Source: an uncultured Thiotrichales bacterium (lineage in GTDB: Bacteria > Pseudomonadota > Gammaproteobacteria > CAIRSR01). From it: 64,000 bases of DNA. The stretch covers positions 1-64,000 of the forward strand of contig CAIRSR010000122.1 of the NCBI GenBank assembly GCA_903881315.1, read 5' to 3'. Positions 25,399 through 33,296 of this stretch are shown here, piece after piece (positions within the stretch are counted from its first letter, which is position 1; each line of letters opens with the position of its first letter). The notes under the pieces are model-generated. The model ran no database searches and was not told the origin of the DNA. It saw only the letters and a program-made list of their open reading frames with translations. The translations under genes were made by a program, and so were the position numbers.

Positions 25399-26643
25399 TT
25401 ACGCCTGGTCTGCATCATCGGGCAGAAACAGCTCAAGCAGGTTATTCAGAAATTGCCGTCCAGTCTTGGTCGCAACCAAACGATCCTCGCGCGGGTCTAA
25501 CCAGCCTCGCGTGCGCGACAGCGCCAGTTTGTCGGAAATGCGTGAGAGCGACAACCCGGTACGTTCCGCATAGAGCGCTGACGGCACACCCTCCACCAAG
25601 CGTAGCGCATTCAGCATAAACTCCACAGGAAGGTCGGACGGAGATACCCATTCCTCATCCGCGAGATACGCCCCGTTCGCTTGGATCCCCTCGATATAGG
25701 TGCGGGGATTCTGGTATTTTGCGCGGCGACGCACACCCTCCGCGCCGGTAATCTTGCCATGCGCCCCGGCGCCGATACCGAGATAATCGCCGAACTCCCA
25801 ATAGTTCCGATTGTGCTGACATTGCCGGTTTGGTTGAGCGTAGGCAGAGACCTCGTATTGGACAAACCCAGCGGCTGCGAGCATGGCCACACCTTGCGCC
25901 TGCATAGCGAGACAGGTCTCCTCGTCGGGTAGCTGCGGCGGCCTACGGTAAAAGGCGGTTTCTGGTTCGATGCCAAGCTGATAGTACGAGATGTGTTCGG
26001 GTGCCAAGGCCAGGGCAGCCGCAAGGTCGGCCTTCGCCCCCACCAAGTCCTGCCCGGGTAGACCAAACATCAGATCCAGATTGATATTGTCGTACCCCAC
26101 CCGACGTGCCAGCGCAAAAGCAGCAATGGCCTCGGCGCGGTTGTGGATACGCCCAAGGCGCGAGAGGGAAGCATCGTTAAAACTCTGGATGCCGAGCGAG
26201 AGGCGATTGACGCCCGCCGCCTTAAAACCCGCAAAGCGCTCCACATCCACTGCGCCAGGATTGGCCTCAAGCGTCACCTCAGCGCTCGCAGATATTGGCA
26301 AACGATCCCGCAGACTGGTCAACAGGCGGTCTAACCCGGCGCAGGACAACAGGCTCGGCGTACCGCCACCAATGAAAAAGGTAGCGACCTCCCGCCCCGC
26401 CACAAAGGGCAGTTCCTGTTCGAGATCCCGACACAGCGCATCAAGATAAGGTGCCTCGAGGGGTAACGCCTGGTGGTGCGATAACGGCAACCCCTCAGCA
26501 AGAAGCGCGTGCGAATTAAAATCGCAGTAGGGGCACTTGCGTAGGCACCAAGGGATGTGCACATAAAGGCTTAGTGGGATGGCGCGGCGCGGAAAACTCA
26601 AGCGTTTCTTTCTTCGGTTGCTTGCGGGATCGGCACGGCCCAC
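25399..26643 (-). CDS. hemW: Radical SAM haem chaperone HemW
   Basis: About 414 residues. Radical SAM cluster motif CLRKCPYC preceded by YVHIPWC, then [38 protein letters not shown], and a C-terminal HemN-like winged helix ([15 protein letters not shown]). HemW transfers haem to target proteins; older databases call it oxygen-independent coproporphyrinogen oxidase, but the extra HemN Cys is missing. The start is unclear: ATG 26643 lies 46 bp inside rimO; a TTG at 26601, overlapping the rimO stop as TTGA, is an alternative. Confidence 0.9.
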   Translation of the reverse strand: MGRADPASNRRKKRLSFPRRAIPLSLYVHIPWCLRKCPYCDFNSHALLAEGLPLSHHQALPLEAPYLDALCRDLEQELPFVAGREVATFFIGGGTPSLLSCAGLDRLLTSLRDRLPISASAEVTLEANPGAVDVERFAGFKAAGVNRLSLGIQSFNDASLSRLGRIHNRAEAIAAFALARRVGYDNINLDLMFGLPGQDLVGAKADLAAALALAPEHISYYQLGIEPETAFYRRPPQLPDEETCLAMQAQGVAMLAAAGFVQYEVSAYAQPNRQCQHNRNYWEFGDYLGIGAGAHGKITGAEGVRRRAKYQNPRTYIEGIQANGAYLADEEWVSPSDLPVEFMLNALRLVEGVPSALYAERTGLSLSRISDKLALSRTRGWLDPREDRLVATKTGRQFLNNLLELFLPDDADQA

Positions 26644-27962
26644 AGGTCATGCTCGTCGGTATCGGTAATCTCAACCTCGTAAAACTCCCCGACCTGCAGA
26701 CTGCCTTCCTGCTCGACATCGATATAGACAACGCCATCGATCTCCGGGGCATCGCCAGCGCTACGGGCGATGGCACCGTCCTCGTTCACCTCATCGACCA
26801 ACACCACAAGCCGATTGCCGATGTGCCGCTCTAGGCGCACCGCAGAGAGATCCGCCTGGCGCATCATGAGACGATCAAGGCGCTCCTGCTTGACCTCCTC
26901 GGGCACTTGGTTCGGGAAGGCGTTGGCCGCAGCGCCAACAATCGGGGAATAGGTAAAACAACCCACCCGATCCAATTCGGCCTCTTCGAGAAAATCAAGC
27001 AACCTTTGAAAATCGTCTTCGGTCTCGCCCGGAAAACCAACGATAAAGGTACTGCGTAGGGTCAGCTCAGGACAGACCTCTCGCCAATGACGAATACGCG
27101 CCAACGTATTCTCGGTATCCGCCGGACGACGCATCGCCCGCAGCACCGCCGGACTCGCATGTTGGAGCGGCACATCCAGGTAGGGCAGGATGGCACCCTC
27201 GGCCATCAGAGGAACCACCTCATCCACCAGGGGATACGGATAGACATAGTGCAGCCGCACCCAGACCCCGAACTCACCCAAGGCGCGAGCGAGTTCTGGC
27301 AAACGACTTCGTAGCGGCTGCCCCTTCCAGAATCCGCGTCGATATTTGAGATCGACGCCGTAGGCGCTGGTATCCTGCGAGATCACCAGCAGTTCCTGCA
27401 CCCCGGCATCAACCAGGTGCTCGGCCTCGGTCAACACCTCACCAATGGGACGGCTGTGTAAGTCGCCACGCAGGGACGGAATGATACAAAAGGTACAGCG
27501 GTGACTACACCCCTCAGAGATCTTAAGGTAGGCATAGTGAGAGGGGGTGAGTTTCAGCCCAGCCGGTGGGATCAATGACTGATACGGCTCGTGTGGTGGT
27601 GGAAGATGGTTGTGCACGGCAGCCATCACCTCTTCCAACGCATGAGGGCCCGTCACTGCCAAAACCGAGGGGTGGAGGGTACGCACCATCTCGCCCCTCG
27701 TCCCCAAACAACCGGTGACAACCACTTTACCGTTTTCGGCGAGCGCCTCACCGATGGCCTCCAGGGACTCCTCCACCGCCGCATCAATGAAGCCGCAGGT
27801 ATTGACCACCACCAAATCAGCCCCGCGATAATCCGGGGAGAGCAGGTAGCCCTCGGCACGCAATCGACTCACGATGCGCTCGGAATCAACCAGCGCCTTC
27901 GGACACCCAAGACTGATAAGCCCCACCGTTGGCGGAGTTGTAAGGACAACTGCATTTCCCAA
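26598..27962 (-). CDS. rimO: Ribosomal protein uS12 methylthiotransferase RimO
   Basis: 454 residues. It adds a methylthio group to Asp89 of ribosomal protein S12 (E. coli numbering). N-terminal UPF0004 domain with Cys in [22 protein letters not shown] and VTGCLGTRG; radical SAM motif [17 protein letters not shown]-terminal TRAM domain (about 385-445). The start ([22 protein letters not shown]) fits. It follows rsfS by 10 nt. Confidence 0.95.
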   Translation of the reverse strand: MGNAVVLTTPPTVGLISLGCPKALVDSERIVSRLRAEGYLLSPDYRGADLVVVNTCGFIDAAVEESLEAIGEALAENGKVVVTGCLGTRGEMVRTLHPSVLAVTGPHALEEVMAAVHNHLPPPHEPYQSLIPPAGLKLTPSHYAYLKISEGCSHRCTFCIIPSLRGDLHSRPIGEVLTEAEHLVDAGVQELLVISQDTSAYGVDLKYRRGFWKGQPLRSRLPELARALGEFGVWVRLHYVYPYPLVDEVVPLMAEGAILPYLDVPLQHASPAVLRAMRRPADTENTLARIRHWREVCPELTLRSTFIVGFPGETEDDFQRLLDFLEEAELDRVGCFTYSPIVGAAANAFPNQVPEEVKQERLDRLMMRQADLSAVRLERHIGNRLVVLVDEVNEDGAIARSAGDAPEIDGVVYIDVEQEGSLQVGEFYEVEITDTDEHDLWAVPIPQATEERNA

Positions 27963-27972
27963 GCATCACCAC

Positions 27973-28362
27973 CTAGAGGGGACGAGCGAGCGCCTCAGCC
28001 TTGCCCCTTGAAGAAGAATCGCCAATTTTCATACGAGGGCCTTCTTCACCCCACAATTGCTCTAGGTTGTAGAAAGCGCGCACATGGGGCTGCATCACAT
28101 GGACGATAACATCCCCGAGATCCACCAAGATCCAATCACCGACACCCTCCCCTTCTACGCCGATCAATCGCACGCCTTGCGCCTTTGCCTTGATGATGAG
28201 GTGATTGGCAAGCCCCTTCACCTGCCGATCCGAGATGCCACTTGCCATGACCATAAAATCGGTCACCGGACTTTTTCCCCGCACATCCATCACCTGGATC
28301 TCTTTCCCTTTGAGGTCATCAAGTGCATCAACCGCCAAGTCTTTCAGTCGTTCCGCCTGCAT
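27973..28362 (-). CDS. rsfS: Ribosomal silencing factor RsfS
   Basis: 129 residues from ATG 28362. It binds uL14 and blocks subunit joining when nutrients are low. LAVDALDDLKGKEIQVMDVRGKSPVTDFMVMASGISDRQVKGLA and the ending DWILVDLGDVIVHVMQPHVRAFYNLEQLWG are diagnostic. An upstream in-frame ATG at 28410 would add 16 residues that are not part of the family; the internal start has GGAAAAAG before it. nadD, its usual upstream partner, is not here. Confidence 0.93.
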   Translation of the reverse strand: MQAERLKDLAVDALDDLKGKEIQVMDVRGKSPVTDFMVMASGISDRQVKGLANHLIIKAKAQGVRLIGVEGEGVGDWILVDLGDVIVHVMQPHVRAFYNLEQLWGEEGPRMKIGDSSSRGKAEALARPL

Positions 28363-28514
28363 TCTTTTTCCATCCCAAGACTCGGCATTGTCCGCCGAAT
28401 CGGTTAGCAATAACCTACAGTGGGGGTTCAGTAAACTACCTACGAAACTAAACCATACATTGACTCACCTATCCAAACCAACAAAAACTGGACACATCCC
28501 CGACAATGAAACCT

Positions 28515-29804
28515 TCAAAGACGCCATACCGGATGACCCGCAGCACGAATATTTGCCGGATCAAATATTGACTTGATATCGACCAGCACACCATTTGGTT
28601 TGAGAATACGCAAAAACTCGTCGCAGCCTTTCTCCTGATACGCTCGATGAGCAACGGCGACGACTAGCGCACCTACCTGCTGTGGCAACTGTTCCCACGG
28701 AACGAGGTTGATGCCATATTCGTGCATCGCCTGTGCCGGATCGGCGATCGGATCATGCACCACAACATTCAGGCCAAAAGATTGTAGGCTAGTCACCAGA
28801 TCCGCCACCTTAGAATTGCGCAGATCGGAACAGTTTTCTTTGAAGGTGAGACCAAAAACCACGACTGTAGCGCCTTTATTGCAGCCACCGGACTGGATCA
28901 TCAGCTTTACGGTTTCTTTGGCGATATAACTCGCCATCCCATCATTGATACGACGCCCGGCAAGGATGACCTGGGGATGATAGCCCAGCACCTCGGCTTT
29001 ATGGGTGAGGTAGTATGGGTCAACACCGATACAGTGTCCCCCAACTAAACCAGGACGAAAGGGTAAGAAGTTCCATTTCGTGCCAGCCGTCTTCAACACC
29101 TCCAGCGTATCAATCCCCATCCGATGGAAGACGATCGCAAGCTCGTTCATCAGGGCAATATTGAGGTCGCGTTGGGTATTCTCAATGACCTTGGCCGCCT
29201 CGGCCACCTTAATCGAACTCGCAGGATATACCCCCGCTGTAATGACTGACGCATACAGCTCGCTAATCGTGTTGAGCGTCTCTTCACTATCACCGGCAAC
29301 AACCTTTTTGATCGTCGTGATGGTATGCTCCCGATCGCCCGGGTTCACCCTTTCCGGTGAATAGCCAACATGAAAGCCTTGCTTCCATCTCTTGCCAGAG
29401 AGTTCCTCAAGGATAGGAATGCACACCTCTTCGGTCGCACCAGGGTACACCGTCGATTCATACACGACGATGGCCTTCTCCTTCATGAATCGACCAACCG
29501 TAGTGGTAGCGCTGATTAAAGGAGAGAAGTCAGGATTGTGCGCCTCATCCACCGGTGTCGGAACCGCAACAACAATCACATCGGCCTCACGTAAAGTGGC
29601 CGGTTCGGTGGAAACAATGAGATGGATGGCGGCCCTTAGATCCTCCGAGCGGATCTCTCCGGTTGGATCACAATAATTCTGGTAATGATTAATCTTGTGC
29701 TCGGAGAGATCATAGCCTATCGTCCTATACCGCTTCCCGAATGCTACCGCCAAAGGCAGCCCAACGTAACCAAGACCAACAACTGCAACAATAGGATTGA
29801 ACAT
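28515..29804 (-). CDS. Nucleotide-sugar dehydrogenase (UDP-HexNAc 6-dehydrogenase, TviB/WbpO type)
   Basis: 429 residues of the UDP-Glc/GDP-Man dehydrogenase family. NAD-binding GLGYVGLPLAVAFGK at the start, STVYPGATEE, GYSPERVNPGD, catalytic Cys at residue 258 in GGHCIGVDPYYLTHKAE, and the C-terminal domain (GLTFKENCSDLRNSKVADLV). The pattern fits the group that oxidises UDP-N-acetylhexosamines for capsule or O-antigen (Vi/B-band type). No other polysaccharide gene is adjacent, so the polymer is unknown. Confidence 0.9.
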   Translation of the reverse strand: MFNPIVAVVGLGYVGLPLAVAFGKRYRTIGYDLSEHKINHYQNYCDPTGEIRSEDLRAAIHLIVSTEPATLREADVIVVAVPTPVDEAHNPDFSPLISATTTVGRFMKEKAIVVYESTVYPGATEEVCIPILEELSGKRWKQGFHVGYSPERVNPGDREHTITTIKKVVAGDSEETLNTISELYASVITAGVYPASSIKVAEAAKVIENTQRDLNIALMNELAIVFHRMGIDTLEVLKTAGTKWNFLPFRPGLVGGHCIGVDPYYLTHKAEVLGYHPQVILAGRRINDGMASYIAKETVKLMIQSGGCNKGATVVVFGLTFKENCSDLRNSKVADLVTSLQSFGLNVVVHDPIADPAQAMHEYGINLVPWEQLPQQVGALVVAVAHRAYQEKGCDEFLRILKPNGVLVDIKSIFDPANIRAAGHPVWRL

Positions 29805-29918
29805 ATATCTTCCATTAGATGGTTACTAATGAAACGCCCACAACATTCCGCACAACAAAGGAATCAGTTTCTGATGGTCACTCCGGTTGCAGTTAGCAAC
29901 CCCCCGTTCCTACCCACA

Positions 29919-30794
29919 TCAATGCAAATCAGCGCCACTATTCGCCAATAAAGCTTTGAGTCGTTCTATTTCAGACAAAGCCTTTTCCCGCTCCATTAAC
30001 GCAGTGCCCAACGCTTCATCCTTCTCTTTCAACGCTTCATCCTTCTCTTTCAGCGCCTCATCCTTTTCCTTCATTGTCTGCAATACCTGCTCCAACTCCC
30101 ACTGCATCGTATTCTGCTCGCGTATAAAGTTCTGGCGGGCTTGGTAGGCGTGGTAGTCGCGTTCTTTCTCGGAGAACTTGCGTAGTGTGCTCATGGCTTG
30201 CCTCATTTCTGGAGTCGTCATCCAATCGGGTAGGGTGGCGTCATCTAGCTGCTCACCATCCTTGAAGAATTGTAACCAGCGCTGCTGTTCGTTCTTGATG
30301 CTTTGCGCAGAAAATTTCTCCAGCTCCAATAACCAGACACCACCATGATCCACCAATCTTCGGCCTTGCTCGTCCCGAAACTGGTAGACGTGGAGATAAT
30401 CGCTATCCGTCTGGATCAAATTATCGCCCAGCAACCAGATGGCGTAGGTCGGTTTTAGTAGGTGACAGTCGTGCCCACTTTGTAGCTGCTGGCTATAGAT
30501 GTCCGCCCAATTGTAGAGGATGCGGGCAGGCAAATGACGGTAGCCACGCAACTGGATCTCGATCTGATACATCTCGTCGCGGGAATCCCGAGCCTTCACG
30601 CCAACCACACTCAGTTTATCATCCAGAAACTCTCGCTCGTTATACGGGTTCAGGATCTCAACGGTGGTAATCGGCGCGGCCAGGTCGCTTGCCAAAATAG
30701 CGTTCAGAAAATGGACAAGAAGGTTACGGTTCTCCTCTGAGCCAAGCAGGGCCTTGAATACGCAATCAATCTTCGGATCAATGCGGTGTTTCAT
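29919..30794 (-). CDS. Rpn/PD-(D/E)XK-type nuclease (transposase-like family) with heptad-repeat tail
   Basis: 291 residues from ATG 30794, which has CAGGAA about 6 nt upstream. The start DPKIDCVFKALLGSEENRNLLVHFLNAIL and the block DDKLSVVGVKARD...YQIEIQ (catalytic Asp...Glu-X-Gln) mark the Rpn family of recombination-promoting nucleases, PD-(D/E)XK type, once listed as transposases. The C-terminus has about three exact copies of the heptad KEKDEAL followed by more coiled coil (residues about 245-290). Such repeats vary in copy number among relatives. A longer frame to 30971 would run through the inverted repeats at 30936-30975 and is rejected. Confidence 0.85.
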   Translation of the reverse strand: MKHRIDPKIDCVFKALLGSEENRNLLVHFLNAILASDLAAPITTVEILNPYNEREFLDDKLSVVGVKARDSRDEMYQIEIQLRGYRHLPARILYNWADIYSQQLQSGHDCHLLKPTYAIWLLGDNLIQTDSDYLHVYQFRDEQGRRLVDHGGVWLLELEKFSAQSIKNEQQRWLQFFKDGEQLDDATLPDWMTTPEMRQAMSTLRKFSEKERDYHAYQARQNFIREQNTMQWELEQVLQTMKEKDEALKEKDEALKEKDEALGTALMEREKALSEIERLKALLANSGADLH

Positions 30795-30935
30795 TGGGGG
30801 TTCCTGGCGACTTGACTCGTCTGACATCAACAGCGCTTGTGGCTGACAAATGTATGACAAGCATTCTAAACGACTTATCTGGCGCTTGCCGCTACGTGAG
30901 CAGATTTCTGTCTGACAGCTTGTCTGTCGAGGGAC

Positions 30936-30975
30936 AGGTTTGTCAGACAAAACTACCTTCTTGTCTGACAAACCT
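30936..30975. repeat. 15-bp perfect inverted repeat with 10-nt loop
   Basis: AGGTTTGTCAGACAA (30936-30950) and its exact reverse complement (30961-30975) flank AACTACCTTC. Just to the left, CTGTCTGACAG (about 30908-30918) and further GTCTGTC/GACAG copies share the same core TGTCAGACA. It lies between the rpn-like start and the end of the caspase-FGE gene. Possible operator, cruciform or retro/transposition-linked structure. Confidence 0.7.
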
Positions 30976-31000
30976 TCCCATCCGTCTGGTAACTACTCCC

Positions 31001-31027
31001 AAAAAGTTGCGCCAGCGCTTCGCGCTG
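31001..31027 (-). terminator. Weak terminator-like hairpin after the caspase-FGE gene
   Basis: Read on the minus strand, CAGCGC-GAA-GCGCTG (31027-31013) forms a 6-bp stem with a GAA triloop. Seven bases later there is a run of five T (31005-31001). The distance to the T-run is longer than ideal. Confidence 0.4.
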
Positions 31028-31099
31028 AATGGTAAAACCCAAATCCACATCAAAAACAGCGAACTCAAAAAGGTAAAAAGGTTAAAATCCAAAAGGTAA

Positions 31100-32833
31100 T
31101 TAGTTAGTTCTGGCCAGACGGAAGCCAAGGTTGTCGTTGCGGTAAGAAGGTGCGCCGATGCCGCGGTAGGCCGCACGCACGCGCCTCGGAAGGCGGTTCC
31201 AACTGCCGCCGCGAACCACCCGATAGGCATCGCCTGTTGTCTGACAACGCTGCTCACTACCATCATACGAGTTTGACCAAGCCGAACACGTCCACTGCCA
31301 AACATTGCCCAACATATCGTACAACCCCCACCGGTTCGGTTGGAACGAGCCGACCGGTGCGGTTTGTCGACCATCCCACTGGCTACCACAACTATTGCAA
31401 TTGGCGTTATTACGTCCAACCTGGTCACCCCAATAATAGGCCGTCGTCGTGCCCGCCCGTGCCGCGTATTCCCACTCGGCTTCGGTCGGTAGCCGATAGC
31501 GCTTGCCGGTCTGCTCACTCAGCCATTCGGCATAGGCCATCGCATCCAACCAGCTCACATTGATCACCGGTCGCCTATCCCTACCCCAGCCCTGATCGCC
31601 TGGTTTTTCCCGACCCGTGGCTGAAGCAAAACGGTCATACTCAGCAAAGGTCACTGCGTACTTGCCCATCGCAAAATCTTGCACGCACACCTGGTGTTGT
31701 GTCTCATTATCAAAACGACCGGCCTCCGAAGTGGGGCTCCCCATCTGAAAACAACCACCACGGACTGACACCATGTTTGCCCCATCGCTAGCGCTAGCAG
31801 GGCGCGATACTGGTGGTGGGGGCTCAGCAATTCGCGCTGATGGAGTCGCGGCAATCCTCTCTCGCGCCTCCGCCGCTTGGCGCTCCAGGTCTGCGAGGCG
31901 CGCCTCTTCCGCCTTGCTCTTCGCCTCGGCCTCCGCCAGCCGTATCGTCTCTTCCGCCTCTTTACTCTTCTGCGCCAACACGGCCAGGCGCGCCTCTTCC
32001 GCTTTGCGCTTTTCCTCTAACCCCGTGAGGCGGGTATTATCCGGCGCCTCTGGCGTAGTCAGCGCATCACCCACCGTAAAGACAAACTGCCCGGCAATCG
32101 GCGACGAAGAAAACCACGGCTTCTGTTCCTCGCCGGTGGCCTCGGCGACCAGCAGCCCCACCTGATTAAAGGTGGAGAACACGTCCAAACCTGGACGACG
32201 AATCGCCTCCGCCAATGCTGCCGTATAGGGGCTGTTCGCGCCCTCCCCATCACGCGCCACGTTCCCGGGCTGGGTGGCGTAGCTGATGATCGTGCCGGAG
32301 GGCGCCGACACCTGCGCAAGACCGGAAGACAGCGCCCGCAGTCCACGACCACCGAAGGGGTTGTTACGACAGGCATCCAGGATCACGATATTCAAGCGGT
32401 TATTCGCTGCCTCCATGGCCTTCAGCACCAAGCCCGCATCCACCAGCTCGTAGTCCACATCCACCTCGGCCGTAAGGTTCGCCGTCACCGGCACCAGATA
32501 GTTGGCCCCTTTGACCTGCACCCCATGTCCAGAATAATAAAACAGCCCAACCGCGCCACCGCGCAGCTCCTGACCAAATTTGCGGATTGCCTTTTCTAGC
32601 GTGGGCTTATCCACATCAATCAATGGCTTGCCGTCAACCAACTGAAAACCCGCCCCTTCGAGCACCCGCGCCATCAGCCTGGCGTCGTTGGGTGGGTTCG
32701 GCAGTTGCGAGGCGTGTTGATAGGCTGCGTTACCAATCACCAAGGCCACGCGACTCATGTCCCCAGCGCTCACGGTTTGCAGGGGGAGCAACAGCAAGCT
32801 CGCGATTAGCCAGAATTTTTTGATGCCCATCAT
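31100..32833 (-). CDS. Caspase-like protease (C14 family) with C-terminal FGE-sulfatase domain
   Basis: 577 residues with a signal peptide (FWLIASLLLLPLQTVSAGD). The caspase p20 domain (about 26-260) has the catalytic His103 in YYSGHGVQ and Cys155 in ILDACRNNPF. A charged coiled coil (about 270-340) leads to an FGE-sulfatase domain (about 350-577: GGCFQMGSPTSEAG, RLPTEAEWEYAARAGT, LYDMLGNVWQWT, RGGSW...GFRLAR). It is closely related to the FGE part of the kinase at 1-2759. The last 35 codons resemble a diversity-generating-retroelement variable region. Such secreted caspase-FGE proteins are frequent in sulfur bacteria; biological role unknown. Confidence 0.9.
   Translation of the reverse strand: MMGIKKFWLIASLLLLPLQTVSAGDMSRVALVIGNAAYQHASQLPNPPNDARLMARVLEGAGFQLVDGKPLIDVDKPTLEKAIRKFGQELRGGAVGLFYYSGHGVQVKGANYLVPVTANLTAEVDVDYELVDAGLVLKAMEAANNRLNIVILDACRNNPFGGRGLRALSSGLAQVSAPSGTIISYATQPGNVARDGEGANSPYTAALAEAIRRPGLDVFSTFNQVGLLVAEATGEEQKPWFSSSPIAGQFVFTVGDALTTPEAPDNTRLTGLEEKRKAEEARLAVLAQKSKEAEETIRLAEAEAKSKAEEARLADLERQAAEARERIAATPSARIAEPPPPVSRPASASDGANMVSVRGGCFQMGSPTSEAGRFDNETQHQVCVQDFAMGKYAVTFAEYDRFASATGREKPGDQGWGRDRRPVINVSWLDAMAYAEWLSEQTGKRYRLPTEAEWEYAARAGTTTAYYWGDQVGRNNANCNSCGSQWDGRQTAPVGSFQPNRWGLYDMLGNVWQWTCSAWSNSYDGSEQRCQTTGDAYRVVRGGSWNRLPRRVRAAYRGIGAPSYRNDNLGFRLARTN
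31110..31205 (-). other. Possible DGR-type variable region at the 3' end of the caspase-FGE gene
   Basis: The segment from RGGSW to GFRLAR has the family pattern in which retroelement-diversified FGE/C-type-lectin proteins carry AAC codons in the template. Here several predicted sites are CGC, GGC, ATC, TAC and GAC, all reachable from AAC by changing only A, while nearby fixed codons are kept. No template repeat or reverse transcriptase is in the window. Confidence 0.3.
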
Positions 32834-33296
32834 GTCGCGCCATCCATCTGTCTGTGAAGATACTACCTAACAAAATTAAGGCGTAATCCTTAGGCCCCAA
32901 AAACCACGCGCCGACCCTTCGCGCGAATGGGAGGATAGGGATCTCCGTCAATACAGCGCCACGCCAACCATAAACAACCGAGCACAGTGTACTGAGACGT
33001 CACAGCACAAGAAACGAGCAACGCACACAGCCCACATATTATCGGTCGTAGTGTTGAAAAAACACCCCACATCCAGCATCATCACGGCTCATGCACGTTT
33101 AAGCGTCGCCACAATGATTGCTGGTCTGCGACATTACAAAGCCTAGCGACTACCTCAGCGAGGGTGCTGCAGGGATACCTTCATCGGTTCGCACCTAACG
33201 TCCCGGCTCGGCAAAAGCAGCTTCCTCCTCGGGGAACCACAGTCCTTCGGGCTACCATAACATGCAGTTCATTATCATTACATCGAGTGTGTCTCT
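32834..33296. other. Divergent intergenic region upstream of the FimX-like gene
   Basis: About 460 bases between the caspase-FGE start and the FimX-like start. No coding sequence, tRNA or known riboswitch could be supported; in particular the GEMM c-di-GMP riboswitch core is absent. TATCAT at about 33274-33279 is a possible -10 for the plus-strand gene but lacks a good -35. Confidence 0.3.

Noticed and set aside
30827-30971. N-terminal extension of the Rpn-like gene
   Set aside because: It would translate the inverted-repeat cluster and is absent from the family; ATG 30794 has a good ribosome site.
32834-33296. Possible c-di-GMP (GEMM) riboswitch upstream of fimX
   Set aside because: The conserved GEMM core and tetraloop-receptor bases are not present.
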